Shown: positions 8,711 to 22,837 of the stretch, piece by piece | How positions within the stretch are numbered: position 1 is the first letter of the stretch | Layout of the letters: every line of letters begins with the position of its first letter | NCBI GenBank assembly: GCA_019084025.1 | Contig: JAHRBI010000002.1 | Coordinates: 372,001 to 436,000, forward strand | Length of the DNA: 64,000 bases | DNA from: Burkholderiaceae bacterium DAT-1 | GTDB taxonomy: Bacteria > Pseudomonadota > Gammaproteobacteria > Burkholderiales > Chitinimonadaceae | Direction: 5' to 3' | Notes under the pieces: generated by a model | The model's database searches: none | Told to the model about the DNA's origin: nothing | Seen by the model: only the letters and a program-made list of their open reading frames with translations | Made by a program: the position numbers and the translations under genes

Positions 8711-10756
8711 ATGGCTTCAGTTAAAAAAGCCCTGGTCGCAGCCGTTATCGGTTCGCTGGCCGCTCTGTCTGCTCCGGCACACGCGATTGATATTCGCGAG
8801 CTGGTATCCCTCAAGCGCGTGAGCGAACCGCGCCTGTCGCCCGATGGCAATACCGTGATCTATGGTCTGCGCACCATCGATGTGGAAGCCAACAAGGGTG
8901 CCACCCACCTGTGGGCCTACGATTTCAAGCAGAAAGCCAGCCGCCAGCTGACCTCCGGCAAGGGCAATGAAAGCAACGCCCGCTGGTCCAGCGATGGCCA
9001 GTGGCTGTATTTCCTGTCCAGCCGCAGCGGTTCCAGCCAGATCTGGCGTTTGCCAGCCAATGGCGGCGAAGCCCTGCAAGTGACCGATCTGGCGCTGGAT
9101 GTCGAAAGCTTCAATCTGAGCCCGAAGGATGACACCCTGCTGGTGTCCCTGAGCGTATTCCCGGCCTGTAATGACATCGCTTGCACCAAGACCAAGCTGG
9201 ACGACAAGGCCAAGGTGAAATCCACCGCACAGGTGTATGACCGCCTGTTTGTGCGTCACTGGGACGAGTGGGCCGATGGTCGCCGCAATCACCTGTTCGC
9301 CGTGAAAGTGCCGGCTCAGGGTACCGTCAAGGATGGCGTGGATCTGATGCGTGGTATGGATGGCGACACCCACACCAAGCCGCATGGCGGTAGCGAAGAC
9401 TACACCGTGAGCGTGGATGGCAAGACAGCTTACTTCTCCGTGCGTCTGGCCGGTCGTGAAGAAGCCTGGTCGACCAACTTTGATATCTACGCTGTGCCGC
9501 TGGATGGCAGTGCTGCACCAAAGAACCTGAGCGGTGATAATCCCGCTTGGGATGGCCAGCCGGTTGTATCGCCAAACGGTCGCTATCTGGCCTGGAAGGC
9601 GATGGATCGTCCGGGCTTTGAAGCCGACCGTTTCCACATCCGCCTGCATGATCTGAAAACTGGCACCACCCGCAGCGTGGCCGCAGACTGGGATCGCTCG
9701 GTGGGTGATCTGCAGTTTGCAGCCGATAGCGAACATGTCTATGTGACTACCGACGACATCGGTCAGCATCCGATTTTCTCGATCGAGCTGGCCTCCGGCA
9801 AGGTCAGCAAGCTGACGGGCGCAGGTCAGGTGTCTGGTCTGTCCGTTAGCAAGAATCGCGTGGTCTACACCTGGAACGATCTGAAGCACCCGGATGATGT
9901 GTACGCACTGGAAGGCGGCAAGGCTGTGCAGCTGACCTCGGTGAATGCCGAAGCAATGGCCAAGACCGCACTGGGCGAGCCTGAGCAGTTCAGCTTTACT
10001 GGCGCCAAGGGTGAGAAGGTGTACGGCTATGTGGTGAAGCCGGCCAACTATCAGGCTGGCAAGAAGTACCCGCTGGCCTTCCTGATCCACGGTGGCCCCC
10101 AAGGCTCATTCGCTAACGACTGGCACTATCGCTGGAATCCGCAGGTGTATGCCGGTGCTGGCTACGCCGCCGTGATGATCGATTTCCATGGTTCGACTGG
10201 CTATGGCCAGGCGTTTACCGATGAAATTAGCGGTAACTGGGGTGCTGCACCGTTCGAAGATCTGCAGAAGGGTCTGGCCGCTGCAGTCGAGAAGTACAGC
10301 TTCATCGATGGCAACAACGCCTGTGCACTGGGTGCGTCATACGGCGGCTTCATGATCAACTACATCGCCGGTCACTGGTCGGATCGCTTCAAGTGTCTGG
10401 TCAGCCACGATGGTATCTTTGATGCCCGTGGTGCCGCCTACGCGACCGAAGAGCTATGGTTCACCGAGTGGGAAAACAAGGGAACCCAGTACGACCACCC
10501 GGAAAACTACGAGCGCTACAACCCGGTTAACGCCGTGAAGAACTGGAAGACCCCGATGCTGGTGGTGCATGGCCAGAACGACTTCCGTCTGGGCGTGGAG
10601 CAAGGTCTGTCGGTGTTCTCGGCGCTGCAGCGCAAGGGCATTCCGAGCAAGTTCGTGTACTTCCCGGATGAAAATCACTGGGTGCTGAAGCCTGCCAATT
10701 CCATCCAATGGCACGATGAAGTGCTGGGTTGGTTGAAGCAGTGGACTGCCCAATAA
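8711..10756 (+). CDS. Secreted S9 family prolyl oligopeptidase / dipeptidyl peptidase
   Basis: A 681-residue serine peptidase with a Sec signal peptide (MASVKKALVAAVIGSLAALSAPAHA). AGGAG nine bases before ATG 8711 fixes the start; the frame also runs upstream to 8672 but without signal-peptide logic. Residues 26-400 form the WD-like beta-propeller (SPDGNTVIYG, SSDGQWLYFLSSRSG repeats). The alpha/beta-hydrolase domain holds the triad Ser543 (GASYGGF), Asp624 (GQNDFRLG) and His656 (DENHWVL). The family cleaves short peptides, usually after Pro or Ala, in the periplasm or outside the cell. It is a single transcription unit ending at a strong terminator. Confidence 0.93.
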   Translation: MASVKKALVAAVIGSLAALSAPAHAIDIRELVSLKRVSEPRLSPDGNTVIYGLRTIDVEANKGATHLWAYDFKQKASRQLTSGKGNESNARWSSDGQWLYFLSSRSGSSQIWRLPANGGEALQVTDLALDVESFNLSPKDDTLLVSLSVFPACNDIACTKTKLDDKAKVKSTAQVYDRLFVRHWDEWADGRRNHLFAVKVPAQGTVKDGVDLMRGMDGDTHTKPHGGSEDYTVSVDGKTAYFSVRLAGREEAWSTNFDIYAVPLDGSAAPKNLSGDNPAWDGQPVVSPNGRYLAWKAMDRPGFEADRFHIRLHDLKTGTTRSVAADWDRSVGDLQFAADSEHVYVTTDDIGQHPIFSIELASGKVSKLTGAGQVSGLSVSKNRVVYTWNDLKHPDDVYALEGGKAVQLTSVNAEAMAKTALGEPEQFSFTGAKGEKVYGYVVKPANYQAGKKYPLAFLIHGGPQGSFANDWHYRWNPQVYAGAGYAAVMIDFHGSTGYGQAFTDEISGNWGAAPFEDLQKGLAAAVEKYSFIDGNNACALGASYGGFMINYIAGHWSDRFKCLVSHDGIFDARGAAYATEELWFTEWENKGTQYDHPENYERYNPVNAVKNWKTPMLVVHGQNDFRLGVEQGLSVFSALQRKGIPSKFVYFPDENHWVLKPANSIQWHDEVLGWLKQWTAQ

Positions 10757-10773
10757 GCAGTTAGCAGATGATG

Positions 10774-10800
10774 AACCCGCCGCAAGGCGGGTTTATTTTT
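10774..10800. terminator. Terminator between the S9 peptidase and HD-GYP genes
   Basis: AACCCGCC (10774-10781) pairs with GGCGGGTT (10786-10793) around a GCAA tetraloop and is followed by TATTTTT on the plus strand. The two flanking genes converge on it, so it may also serve the minus strand. Confidence 0.85.
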
Positions 10801-10805
10801 GACGC

Positions 10806-11735
10806 TTATTCGATGCGCAGCGCTTTAATCGATTCACTCACTAGTCCGTCAATCAAAGCCATATCCACATCGGCCTGCAGCTGATCGGCAGTGCCGGCCT
10901 GTCCGGTGGGCTCGATGGTGATGTCCGATCCATTGGCATGGATGCGAACCTGTGCGCCGCAGCAGCGACAGTAGGTGGTGTCCCCCGTGCGCTGACTGCG
11001 CTTGACCACAATGGTCGGGCCGCAGCTGGGACAGGCTTGAACCGCCATGCCCGTATCCGAATGGCCGACGACATGGTCAAAGGCCCCAGCCCGGCCCTGT
11101 TCGACAAACAGGTGACCCCAGGTCTGGTCGAACTGCCTCCCCAAATTGTCCTGGATGATGGACAGTGCCCGTTCCACCGGCATGCCGCGACGATAGGGGC
11201 GATTGCTGGTCATGGCATCAAAGGCATCGCATACCCCCACAATCCGTGCATCCACGGGAATGGCGTCTCCAGACAAACCATTGGGATAACCGCGTCCGTC
11301 GGGTGTTTCGTGGTGCGCCACAACGGCGGCGTGAGCGAGACGTGAAAGCGGATGTTCGGCCAGCAGGCGTTCCCCTACCTGCGGATGGGTTTTGATGATG
11401 GCGTACTCTTCATCCGTGAGCTTGTCCGGTTTGTTCAGCACGGCATCCGGAATGCCCACCTTGCCCAGATCATGCAGAAATCCGCCCAGCGTGATGCGGG
11501 CGATATCGGCTGCCGGTAGCCCGCCTGCTTCTGCGAGCTGGCGGCTAAAGCGGGAGACCCGCCACAGATGGCCGCCGGTGTAGGGATCGCGCGCTTCGAC
11601 GACTGTGGCCATGACATACAGGCTGCGCAGGAGATCTTCCACGTGTGCGCCCGGTTGCGGGTTGCCTGGATGTTGCTGGGCAGGTTGTGTCTCGCCTGAG
11701 CTGAACAGGCTGCCGAATAGTTGTTGCAAGCGCAT
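10806..11735 (-). CDS. HD-GYP domain protein with C-terminal zinc ribbon
   Basis: A 309-residue predicted c-di-GMP phosphodiesterase. ATG 11735 (MRLQQLFGSLFSSGE) is preferred, with GGAG upstream. The frame continues to 12131 but that stretch translates a low-complexity Arg/Pro-rich sequence. Hallmarks are TGGHLWRVSRFSRQLAE, the HD pair in HDLGKVGIPD, and HHETPDGRGYPNGL, where GYP is the domain signature. Behind the HD-GYP core, the last 100 residues contain CPSC...CRCC (about residues 247-272), a zinc-ribbon pattern unusual for this family. There is no sensory or membrane domain at the N-terminus, so it is probably soluble. Confidence 0.88.
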   Translation of the reverse strand: MRLQQLFGSLFSSGETQPAQQHPGNPQPGAHVEDLLRSLYVMATVVEARDPYTGGHLWRVSRFSRQLAEAGGLPAADIARITLGGFLHDLGKVGIPDAVLNKPDKLTDEEYAIIKTHPQVGERLLAEHPLSRLAHAAVVAHHETPDGRGYPNGLSGDAIPVDARIVGVCDAFDAMTSNRPYRRGMPVERALSIIQDNLGRQFDQTWGHLFVEQGRAGAFDHVVGHSDTGMAVQACPSCGPTIVVKRSQRTGDTTYCRCCGAQVRIHANGSDITIEPTGQAGTADQLQADVDMALIDGLVSESIKALRIE

Positions 11736-11859
11736 GGCGGGTGCTCCATTGCTGGGATGCAGGTGTATTGAGCATAGATGACTGTGGGGGCGATGCAGGC
11801 GGATGTGTTGGGGTGGAGCGGCTCGCAGCCGAGTGCATGTGCGTAGCTGTCTTGCCCTC

Positions 11860-12075
11860 TCGGGCGCGATATTTTCTTTTGCTTCGCCATACCCGCGGGG
11901 CACAAGAAGAAAGAACCAAAGAAAAGGCGACCCCCGGAGGCCACGCCGGTCTGCGATCGGTGCTCTGTGCTTCTCAGCCGCACCGGCCGGCACCGAACTC
12001 GCCCGGTCGCTGACCGGGCTCAAACAGCGGTGCCAGACTGCCCCGGCGCGGCTTGCGATGCTCGACGCGGTCGGT
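11860..12075. repeat. Possible dispersed intergenic repeat
   Basis: This gene-free stretch contains a GC-rich unit read on the plus strand as GGGCACAAGAAGAAAGAACC, then AAAGAAAAGGCGACCCCCGG and several CCGGCC-type palindromic pieces. From memory, near-identical purine-rich blocks (AAGAAAGAACCAAAGAAAA) occur between genes in many Xanthomonas- and Pseudomonas-like genomes and give rise to spurious small ORFs. No second copy is seen in this window, so repeat status is an inference. Its location directly upstream of the HD-GYP gene means it could also contain that promoter. Confidence 0.35.
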
Positions 12076-12179
12076 GGGGGGTAATTCCTCAGCTGCTTAA
12101 AAAGCTTCAGTGGAATCAGATGCGTTATCATTGATCATTTCGATGAAATCAGCGTCAATACGAGCTCGGGATGCAAATT

Positions 12180-12914
12180 ATGGTCAGTAAATTGCGGATA
12201 ATTGCAGCTTATTTTATAGCGCCTGCCATTATTCCTATTGCGGCATATCTCTATTGGACGTTTCTGAGCGAACCTTGCTCCGGATGTCCTGGACCAGTGT
12301 GGGCTTATGCGCTGCCGGTTATGTTATTTACCTATCCCGCAACATTTATTATTGCAACCCCTACAATACGATTACTCCCAGTATCATTTCGTAGCCCCCT
12401 CTCTGGGCCACCCATTGCTGGCGCAATTCTGTCGCTGCTGGTTTTTCTCATGTTTGTTGTGGGGATGCACGGCAGCCTTTTCCAAATCTTGATCTCAGCT
12501 GGCATTGCTGCAATGCTAGGTGCAATCTCCGGCACCATATTTGCGGCTATTCGTGGCTCGAATCGAAGCACTGCCTTTGAAGCTGAACGGATAACGGTAC
12601 GCAATTACCTACCGTATTTGGCTTTATTTCTAGCGGCAGAAGGTGGCGCATATTTCGGCCAATTCTCATGTGGAGGGGCTGCAGTGGTTGGGGAGATATT
12701 TGGGGTGCTTCTCCTTGTTATTACACTTTCATCGTCAATTTTAGGGGGCGGATTTCTATCGACGGTGCCGCTTCGAATTGGTTTCTTTTTTATTGTCCAA
12801 ATTTTATTTGCTTTGATGCAGGCCATGTCTGCACCATTTTATCCTGCACCGCCACAATCTTTAGCGGAGTACTTCAGTTTGTTTGTCGATTGCCTGATCC
12901 ACGGGCCGTGCTAA
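12180..12914 (+). CDS. Hypothetical multi-pass membrane protein
   Basis: A 244-residue protein with about seven hydrophobic segments (for example IIAAYFIAPAIIPIAAYLYW, PIAGAILSLLVFLMFVVG, IGFFFIVQILFALMQAM). An N-terminal periplasmic or cytosolic loop carries two cysteines (SEPCSGCPGP). I recognise no family. Base composition is more A+T rich than in flanking genes and codon use is looser, which suggests acquisition by transfer. An ATG at 12171 in the same frame is possible; the one at 12180 has GGGA at suitable distance. It is a single gene between the HD-GYP and gltBD loci. Confidence 0.6.
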   Translation: MVSKLRIIAAYFIAPAIIPIAAYLYWTFLSEPCSGCPGPVWAYALPVMLFTYPATFIIATPTIRLLPVSFRSPLSGPPIAGAILSLLVFLMFVVGMHGSLFQILISAGIAAMLGAISGTIFAAIRGSNRSTAFEAERITVRNYLPYLALFLAAEGGAYFGQFSCGGAAVVGEIFGVLLLVITLSSSILGGGFLSTVPLRIGFFFIVQILFALMQAMSAPFYPAPPQSLAEYFSLFVDCLIHGPC

Positions 12915-12978
12915 CTAGGACAGTTCGGAGTTGAAGCGCCCATATTTGTCTGCATGGTCGACATGTGTTCCTGCGATG

Positions 12979-13011
12979 AAAAAACAAAAAGCCCACTTCA
13001 CCGAAGCGGGC
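12979..13011 (-). terminator. Rho-independent terminator of gltBD
   Basis: Read on the minus strand, GCCCGCTTC and GAAGTGGGC (13011-13003 and 12999-12991) pair with one G-U around GGT. They are followed by TTTTTGTTTTTT (12990-12979). It lies 30 bases past the gltD stop. Confidence 0.85.
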
Positions 13012-13039
13012 CTTTGATTTCCTTCAGCTACTCAGCGGC

Positions 13040-18909
<5,870 letters not shown>

Positions 18910-19582
18910 AGTAAAACCCGTCATTGCCGTGAGATGCGCCGCTCGCTGCAGTCTGACCTGCAGGCGGACAGCCGTGCCGTGGTGGACACGGTGCACCCCG
19001 TGTTGGGGATAAGCGCTTGCCCGGAAGCTGACTTCAGCAGATTGCATGCAATCTGATTATGATCCTGATCAGATCCCAATCAGCTTTCGGGCAAGCGCTG
19101 TGTTCGCGATCGCTGCGTCGGCTTTGCGTCGATTGTGCAAAAGCCGGGAGCCAGTGCCACACGGGTAAGTGGCGTTGAGGCCGTCAAGGGGTAGGACGGT
19201 CGGGCTGGATCGCTGTTCACATGCTCATTCGCTTGTCGCGGCAAGGATGACTCGGAGCGAGCGCACCAAAGTGGCGACAACGAAGATTCATTCTATCCAT
19301 ATGTTGCATGAGGGTGCAATGGTTGTTGCATTGCGGCAACGTATGTAAATCAATGGGTTATGTTATTTGCGTGTTGAAAATTTTAAACATGTGACATTTT
19401 TTAGGGTGTTGTCGACATACGGCGCACTACATTTTGCAATTTTTGCGCTGCATTGCACCAAATTGAGGAATTATTGATCGCATCAAAAGCGCATGGGGTT
19501 TACAATCGCGCACAATTTGCGGTATCCGCGGCTCACTTGGCTGCTGCCGGATGCCATGACAGTCAGTACGAAGGAATCTGCC
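18910..19582. other. Long divergent intergenic region gltB / argJ
   Basis: I see no convincing gene in these 673 bases. The gltB-proximal third is GC rich and carries the inverted repeats at 19012-19099. The middle (19290-19450) is A+T rich, with several runs of T and A such as TTGAAAATTTTAAAC, and is a likely place for promoters of both genes. On the argJ side TACAAT at 19501-19506 could be a -10 box, but no good -35 lies at the right distance. The N-terminal extension of the argJ frame up to 19493 is not supported. Confidence 0.5.
19012..19099. repeat. Large inverted repeat with nested perfect palindrome upstream of gltB
   Basis: AGCGCTTGCCCGGAAGCTGA (19012-19031) and TCAGCTTTCGGGCAAGCGCT (19080-19099) are inverted repeats with one mismatch in 20 (a G-U pair in one transcript orientation). 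The 48-base interval holds a perfect 18-bp palindrome, CAGATTGCATGCAATCTG (19038-19055), and a further TGATCA-centred symmetry. It lies 100-190 bases upstream of the gltB start. It could be a large mRNA leader structure, a double operator or a small mobile repeat. Confidence 0.8.
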
Positions 19583-20806
19583 ATGCCCGTCAATCTCGTT
19601 GTCCCCGATCCTGCGACCATTCATGCCGTCCCCGGCGTGAAGCTGGGCATTGCCAGTGCCGGCATTAAAAAGCCGGGCCGCAAGGATGTGACTGTCATCC
19701 AGCTCGAAGACGGCGCAACCGTTGCCGGCGTGTTTACGCTGAATCGTTTCTGCGCAGCCCCTGTGCAGATTTGCAAACAGCATCTGGCCGCAGGCCCGAT
19801 CAAGGCACTGGTGATCAATACCGGTAATGCCAATGCGGGTACCGGTGTGGACGGACGCGAACGTGCACTGGCCGTGTGTGATGCGCTGGCCGGACAACTG
19901 GGCGTGGCGCGCGAAGCGATTCTGCCGTTTTCCACGGGCGTGATCATGGAGCCGCTGCCGGTTGAGAAGATCGTATCCGCGCTGCCGCAAGCCATTGCCA
20001 ATCTGACGGAAGCCAGCTGGTCCGAAGCAGCCGAAGCCATCATGACCACTGATGTGCTGCCCAAGGTTGCGTCCAAGCAAGTCGTGATTGACGGCAAGAC
20101 AGTCACGGTGACGGGTATCGCCAAGGGCGCGGGCATGATTCACCCGAACATGGCCACCATGCTGTCCTATATCGCCACCGATGCAGGCGTGAAGCAGGAT
20201 GTCCTGCAGACGCTGGTGAAGCAGTCCGCCGATGTGTCGTTCAACTCGATCACCATCGATGGCGATACGTCCACCAATGATTCGCTGATGCTGATTGCCA
20301 GCGGCAAATCCGGCGTGCAGATTGATTCAGTAGATTCCGCTGCGTGCGCAACGCTGCGCGATGCAATTACCGACATCGCCAAGGTGCTGGCGCAAGCCAT
20401 CGTACGCGACGGCGAAGGCGCCACCAAGTTCATGACCATCAATGTCATCGGTGGCCGTACTTACGAAGAGTGCAAGGCCGTGGGATATGCCATCGGCCGC
20501 TCGCCTCTGGTCAAAACAGCCTTCTTCGCCAGCGACCCCAATCTGGGCCGGATTCTGGCAGCCATAGGCTATGCCGGGATCAGCGATCTCGATGTAGATG
20601 GCATTAATCTGTATCTGGATGATGTGCTGGTGGCCAAAAACGGCGGCCGCAATCCCGATTACAAGGAAGAAGACGGCCAGCGCGTGATGAAGCAAGCCGA
20701 AATCACCATCCGCGTGGAACTGAATCGTGGCGAGTTCAATGCCACGGTCTGGACCTGTGACTTCTCGTATGATTACGTGAAGATTAATGCGGATTATCGG
20801 ACGTAA
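19583..20806 (+). CDS. argJ: Bifunctional glutamate N-acetyltransferase / amino-acid N-acetyltransferase
   Basis: A 407-residue enzyme of the cyclic arginine pathway. It transfers the acetyl group from N-acetylornithine to glutamate and can also acetylate glutamate from acetyl-CoA. The self-cleavage and catalytic threonine is Thr192 in [15 protein letters not shown]. Other family segments are [50 protein letters not shown] and the C-terminal [23 protein letters not shown] seven bases before ATG 19583 decides the start. It is transcribed away from gltBD, the glutamate source, and is followed by a strong palindromic terminator. Confidence 0.97.
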   Translation: MPVNLVVPDPATIHAVPGVKLGIASAGIKKPGRKDVTVIQLEDGATVAGVFTLNRFCAAPVQICKQHLAAGPIKALVINTGNANAGTGVDGRERALAVCDALAGQLGVAREAILPFSTGVIMEPLPVEKIVSALPQAIANLTEASWSEAAEAIMTTDVLPKVASKQVVIDGKTVTVTGIAKGAGMIHPNMATMLSYIATDAGVKQDVLQTLVKQSADVSFNSITIDGDTSTNDSLMLIASGKSGVQIDSVDSAACATLRDAITDIAKVLAQAIVRDGEGATKFMTINVIGGRTYEECKAVGYAIGRSPLVKTAFFASDPNLGRILAAIGYAGISDLDVDGINLYLDDVLVAKNGGRNPDYKEEDGQRVMKQAEITIRVELNRGEFNATVWTCDFSYDYVKINADYRT

Positions 20807-20827
20807 AATAGTAATTTAATTTGTAAG

Positions 20828-20853
20828 AATCAGGCCGGATTTCCGGCCTGATT
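20828..20853. terminator. Bidirectional terminator between argJ and the DUF805 gene
   Basis: AATCAGGCCGGA (20828-20839) and TCCGGCCTGATT (20842-20853) are a perfect 12-base inverted repeat around TT. The flanks are A+T rich on both sides and the neighbouring genes converge on it. Confidence 0.8.
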
Positions 20854-20885
20854 CATTAGATTAGCTAAACAAGAGTTTTCGACCT

Positions 20886-21755
20886 TTACTGCCTTGAGAG
20901 TAAAAAATAATATTTTATAAATTGAAAGAGTAGCCATCCAGATATTCCAGATAGCAACATAACCAATCCTCTGCGATATTGTCCGCGCAGAAGTGCGAAT
21001 GGGCCGATTGTTATACCAACAAGGGGTATGAAGAATGAAAGTAGTATATCGATGCTTAGATCTGGTTTTTTTTCTTTACTTTCTGTAGGTACGCAAGCTT
21101 CATCTAGTGCACTGCTTTGGTTGGTCGATAGCGAAACTTCTGCATCAAGACTGGGTTGTAGGAAGCAATGCAACAGACGGATTACACTGTAAAGTGCAAC
21201 TAGTCCGATAATAATCAATGCCTGAATATTCGATGGATCTAAGAAAGCAATGGTGCTGGAGGGAGAAAAATGTTTGAGCAGTAAAGTAAAGACTGACATC
21301 CCCGCATATGTGACGAGCGGGGCGAGTAAAATCAGCAGGCTCCAGCCACTTCTGCCGGTATCATGAAGTCTTCTGACCTGAAGTGATAGGTTGGGAAGCG
21401 CATTTATGACAAAGAATGCTAGATTGAGTGTGCCCGATTCTATTTTTTTATTTAAGCTGAGTTGTTGATCAAACTTGGCAATAATCAAGCTAAAAATTAC
21501 ATTGAATATAAAGAATGACCAGAATTCTTTCTGGCTGCTTTTTCCTTTGAAGTCAAATATCCTGATATATGCGGAAACTACAAGTGGCATTGAATCCGGG
21601 TGAGTGGATGCTTTACTGGATGGGCGGGCGCTATGATGGTTGTCCGTGGAATTTGCTCTTTTAGGCGCTGCGATCTCGTGGCCGCAGGAAATACAGGTGT
21701 TACCAGATCGACTGGTTCGCTGAAGATAACCACATTTTTTGCAGGATAATTCCAT
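20886..21755 (-). CDS. DUF805 membrane protein with N-terminal zinc ribbon
   Basis: A 289-residue protein. Residues 1-28 form a zinc-ribbon with two CxxC knuckles (SCKKCGY and TCISCGHEI), followed by a Ser/His-rich linker. The DUF805 part starts at FDFKGKSSQKEFWSFFIFNVI and includes the signature LSLQVRRLHDTGRSGWSLLILL (near 125-147). Two more hydrophobic segments lie at the C-terminus. DUF805 proteins are small inner-membrane proteins of unknown role; the ribbon-plus-DUF805-plus-extra-helices layout is less common. Codon use and base composition are A+T rich compared with argJ and the genes beyond, so it may have been acquired. The start is the only ATG that includes the ribbon. Confidence 0.8.
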   Translation of the reverse strand: MELSCKKCGYLQRTSRSGNTCISCGHEIAAPKRANSTDNHHSARPSSKASTHPDSMPLVVSAYIRIFDFKGKSSQKEFWSFFIFNVIFSLIIAKFDQQLSLNKKIESGTLNLAFFVINALPNLSLQVRRLHDTGRSGWSLLILLAPLVTYAGMSVFTLLLKHFSPSSTIAFLDPSNIQALIIIGLVALYSVIRLLHCFLQPSLDAEVSLSTNQSSALDEACVPTESKEKKPDLSIDILLSFFIPLVGITIGPFALLRGQYRRGLVMLLSGISGWLLFQFIKYYFLLSRQ

Positions 21756-21946
21756 TATTTCTCTTCATTTGTTGTAATCAGAAAATATCTTACATCAAAT
21801 GATGCCTATCACTGATTGAGTTTATGTTTGCAGTATCTTACCTCGACGAAATAAGCATCAGTGCTGAACTGGTGCATCATCGTTAGCAAATTGTGTCCAA
21901 CTTCCATGTATCATGCACCCCAATCACATATCCCGCCCGCACTGGC

Positions 21947-22831
21947 ATGAACCCTTCCACCCCGCTTGATCCGCACCACGTCAGTAAACTCCTGTCCCGC
22001 CTAGAACAGTTCCTTCCGCCATCGCGTGGTGAAACTGACTGGAGCGCTTCGGCCTATCGCTGGCGAACATGGGCTGGGTTGGGGGCATCACTGGGATGGT
22101 TGCAGGCGGTATATCAGCCGCACCGGATTTCATTGGATGATCTGCAGAACGTAGATGCCCAGAAGGCCGAGTTGCTGCGTAATACCGAGCAATTTGTAGC
22201 AGGTCGGACAGCCAATAATGTATTGCTAACTGGCGCACGCGGTACGGGCAAAAGTTCGCTGGTGAAAGCCGTGTGGAACCAATGTGCGGCAAGCGGACTG
22301 CGACTGGTTGAGCTTGATCGCGACCATCTGGCGCAATTACCCGAGGTAATCGAGCGGCTGGCCGAGCGTCCGGAGCGCTATATTGTGTTCTGTGATGATC
22401 TGTCGTTCGAAGCGGGCGACCCCGGCTACAAAGCGCTGAAATCGGCGCTGGATGGGTCGATTTCGCAGCCGCCCGCCAATGTACTGGTATACGCGACCTC
22501 CAATCGCCGTCATCTGTTGCCCGAATATTTCTCAGAGAACGAGTCCGTCCGCCATGTAGATGGCGAAGGGCACCCCGCCGATGCGACGGAGGAGAAAATC
22601 AGTCTGTCGGAACGATTTGGTCTGTGGTTGAGTTTCTATCCATTTAGTCAGGACGACTATCTGCGTGCGGTGAAGTACTGGCTGACCTACTTAAGTGGCC
22701 CGCAATGGAACGACATGATTGAACGCGATGCACTGAACTGGGCGTTGGCGCGTGGATCGCGTTCGGGGCGTGTGGCCTGGCAATTTGCACGTGATGCGTC
22801 AGGTCGAGCGACGGACGTATCCGGAAAGTAA
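21947..22831 (+). CDS. DUF815 family AAA-type ATPase
   Basis: A 294-residue P-loop ATPase. Walker A is LLTGARGTGKSSLVKAV (about residues 98-114) and Walker B is IVFCDDLSFE. Further family marks are ALKSALDGSISQPPANVLVYATSNRRHLLPEYF and FGLWLSFYPFSQDDYL. DUF815 proteins are widespread in proteobacteria; their cellular role is not established. ATG 21947 is chosen because the upstream frame to 21893 begins at GTG and shows no conserved residues. It is followed after six bases by the Nudix-TenI gene and likely co-transcribed with it, an arrangement common in betaproteobacteria. Confidence 0.9.
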   Translation: MNPSTPLDPHHVSKLLSRLEQFLPPSRGETDWSASAYRWRTWAGLGASLGWLQAVYQPHRISLDDLQNVDAQKAELLRNTEQFVAGRTANNVLLTGARGTGKSSLVKAVWNQCAASGLRLVELDRDHLAQLPEVIERLAERPERYIVFCDDLSFEAGDPGYKALKSALDGSISQPPANVLVYATSNRRHLLPEYFSENESVRHVDGEGHPADATEEKISLSERFGLWLSFYPFSQDDYLRAVKYWLTYLSGPQWNDMIERDALNWALARGSRSGRVAWQFARDASGRATDVSGK

Positions 22832-22837
22832 GCGAAG

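Noticed and set aside
8717-10102. A 461-codon minus-strand frame across the S9 peptidase gene
   Set aside because: It is antisense to an intact, conserved peptidase and has shadow-frame composition.
11736-12131. N-terminal extension of the HD-GYP frame
   Set aside because: The translated Arg/Pro-rich stretch lies over the possible dispersed repeat, and ATG 11735 has a ribosome binding site.
18910-19047. N-terminal extension of the gltB frame
   Set aside because: It would add residues before the usual short propeptide and cover palindromic leader DNA. ATG 18909 gives the normal GltB start.
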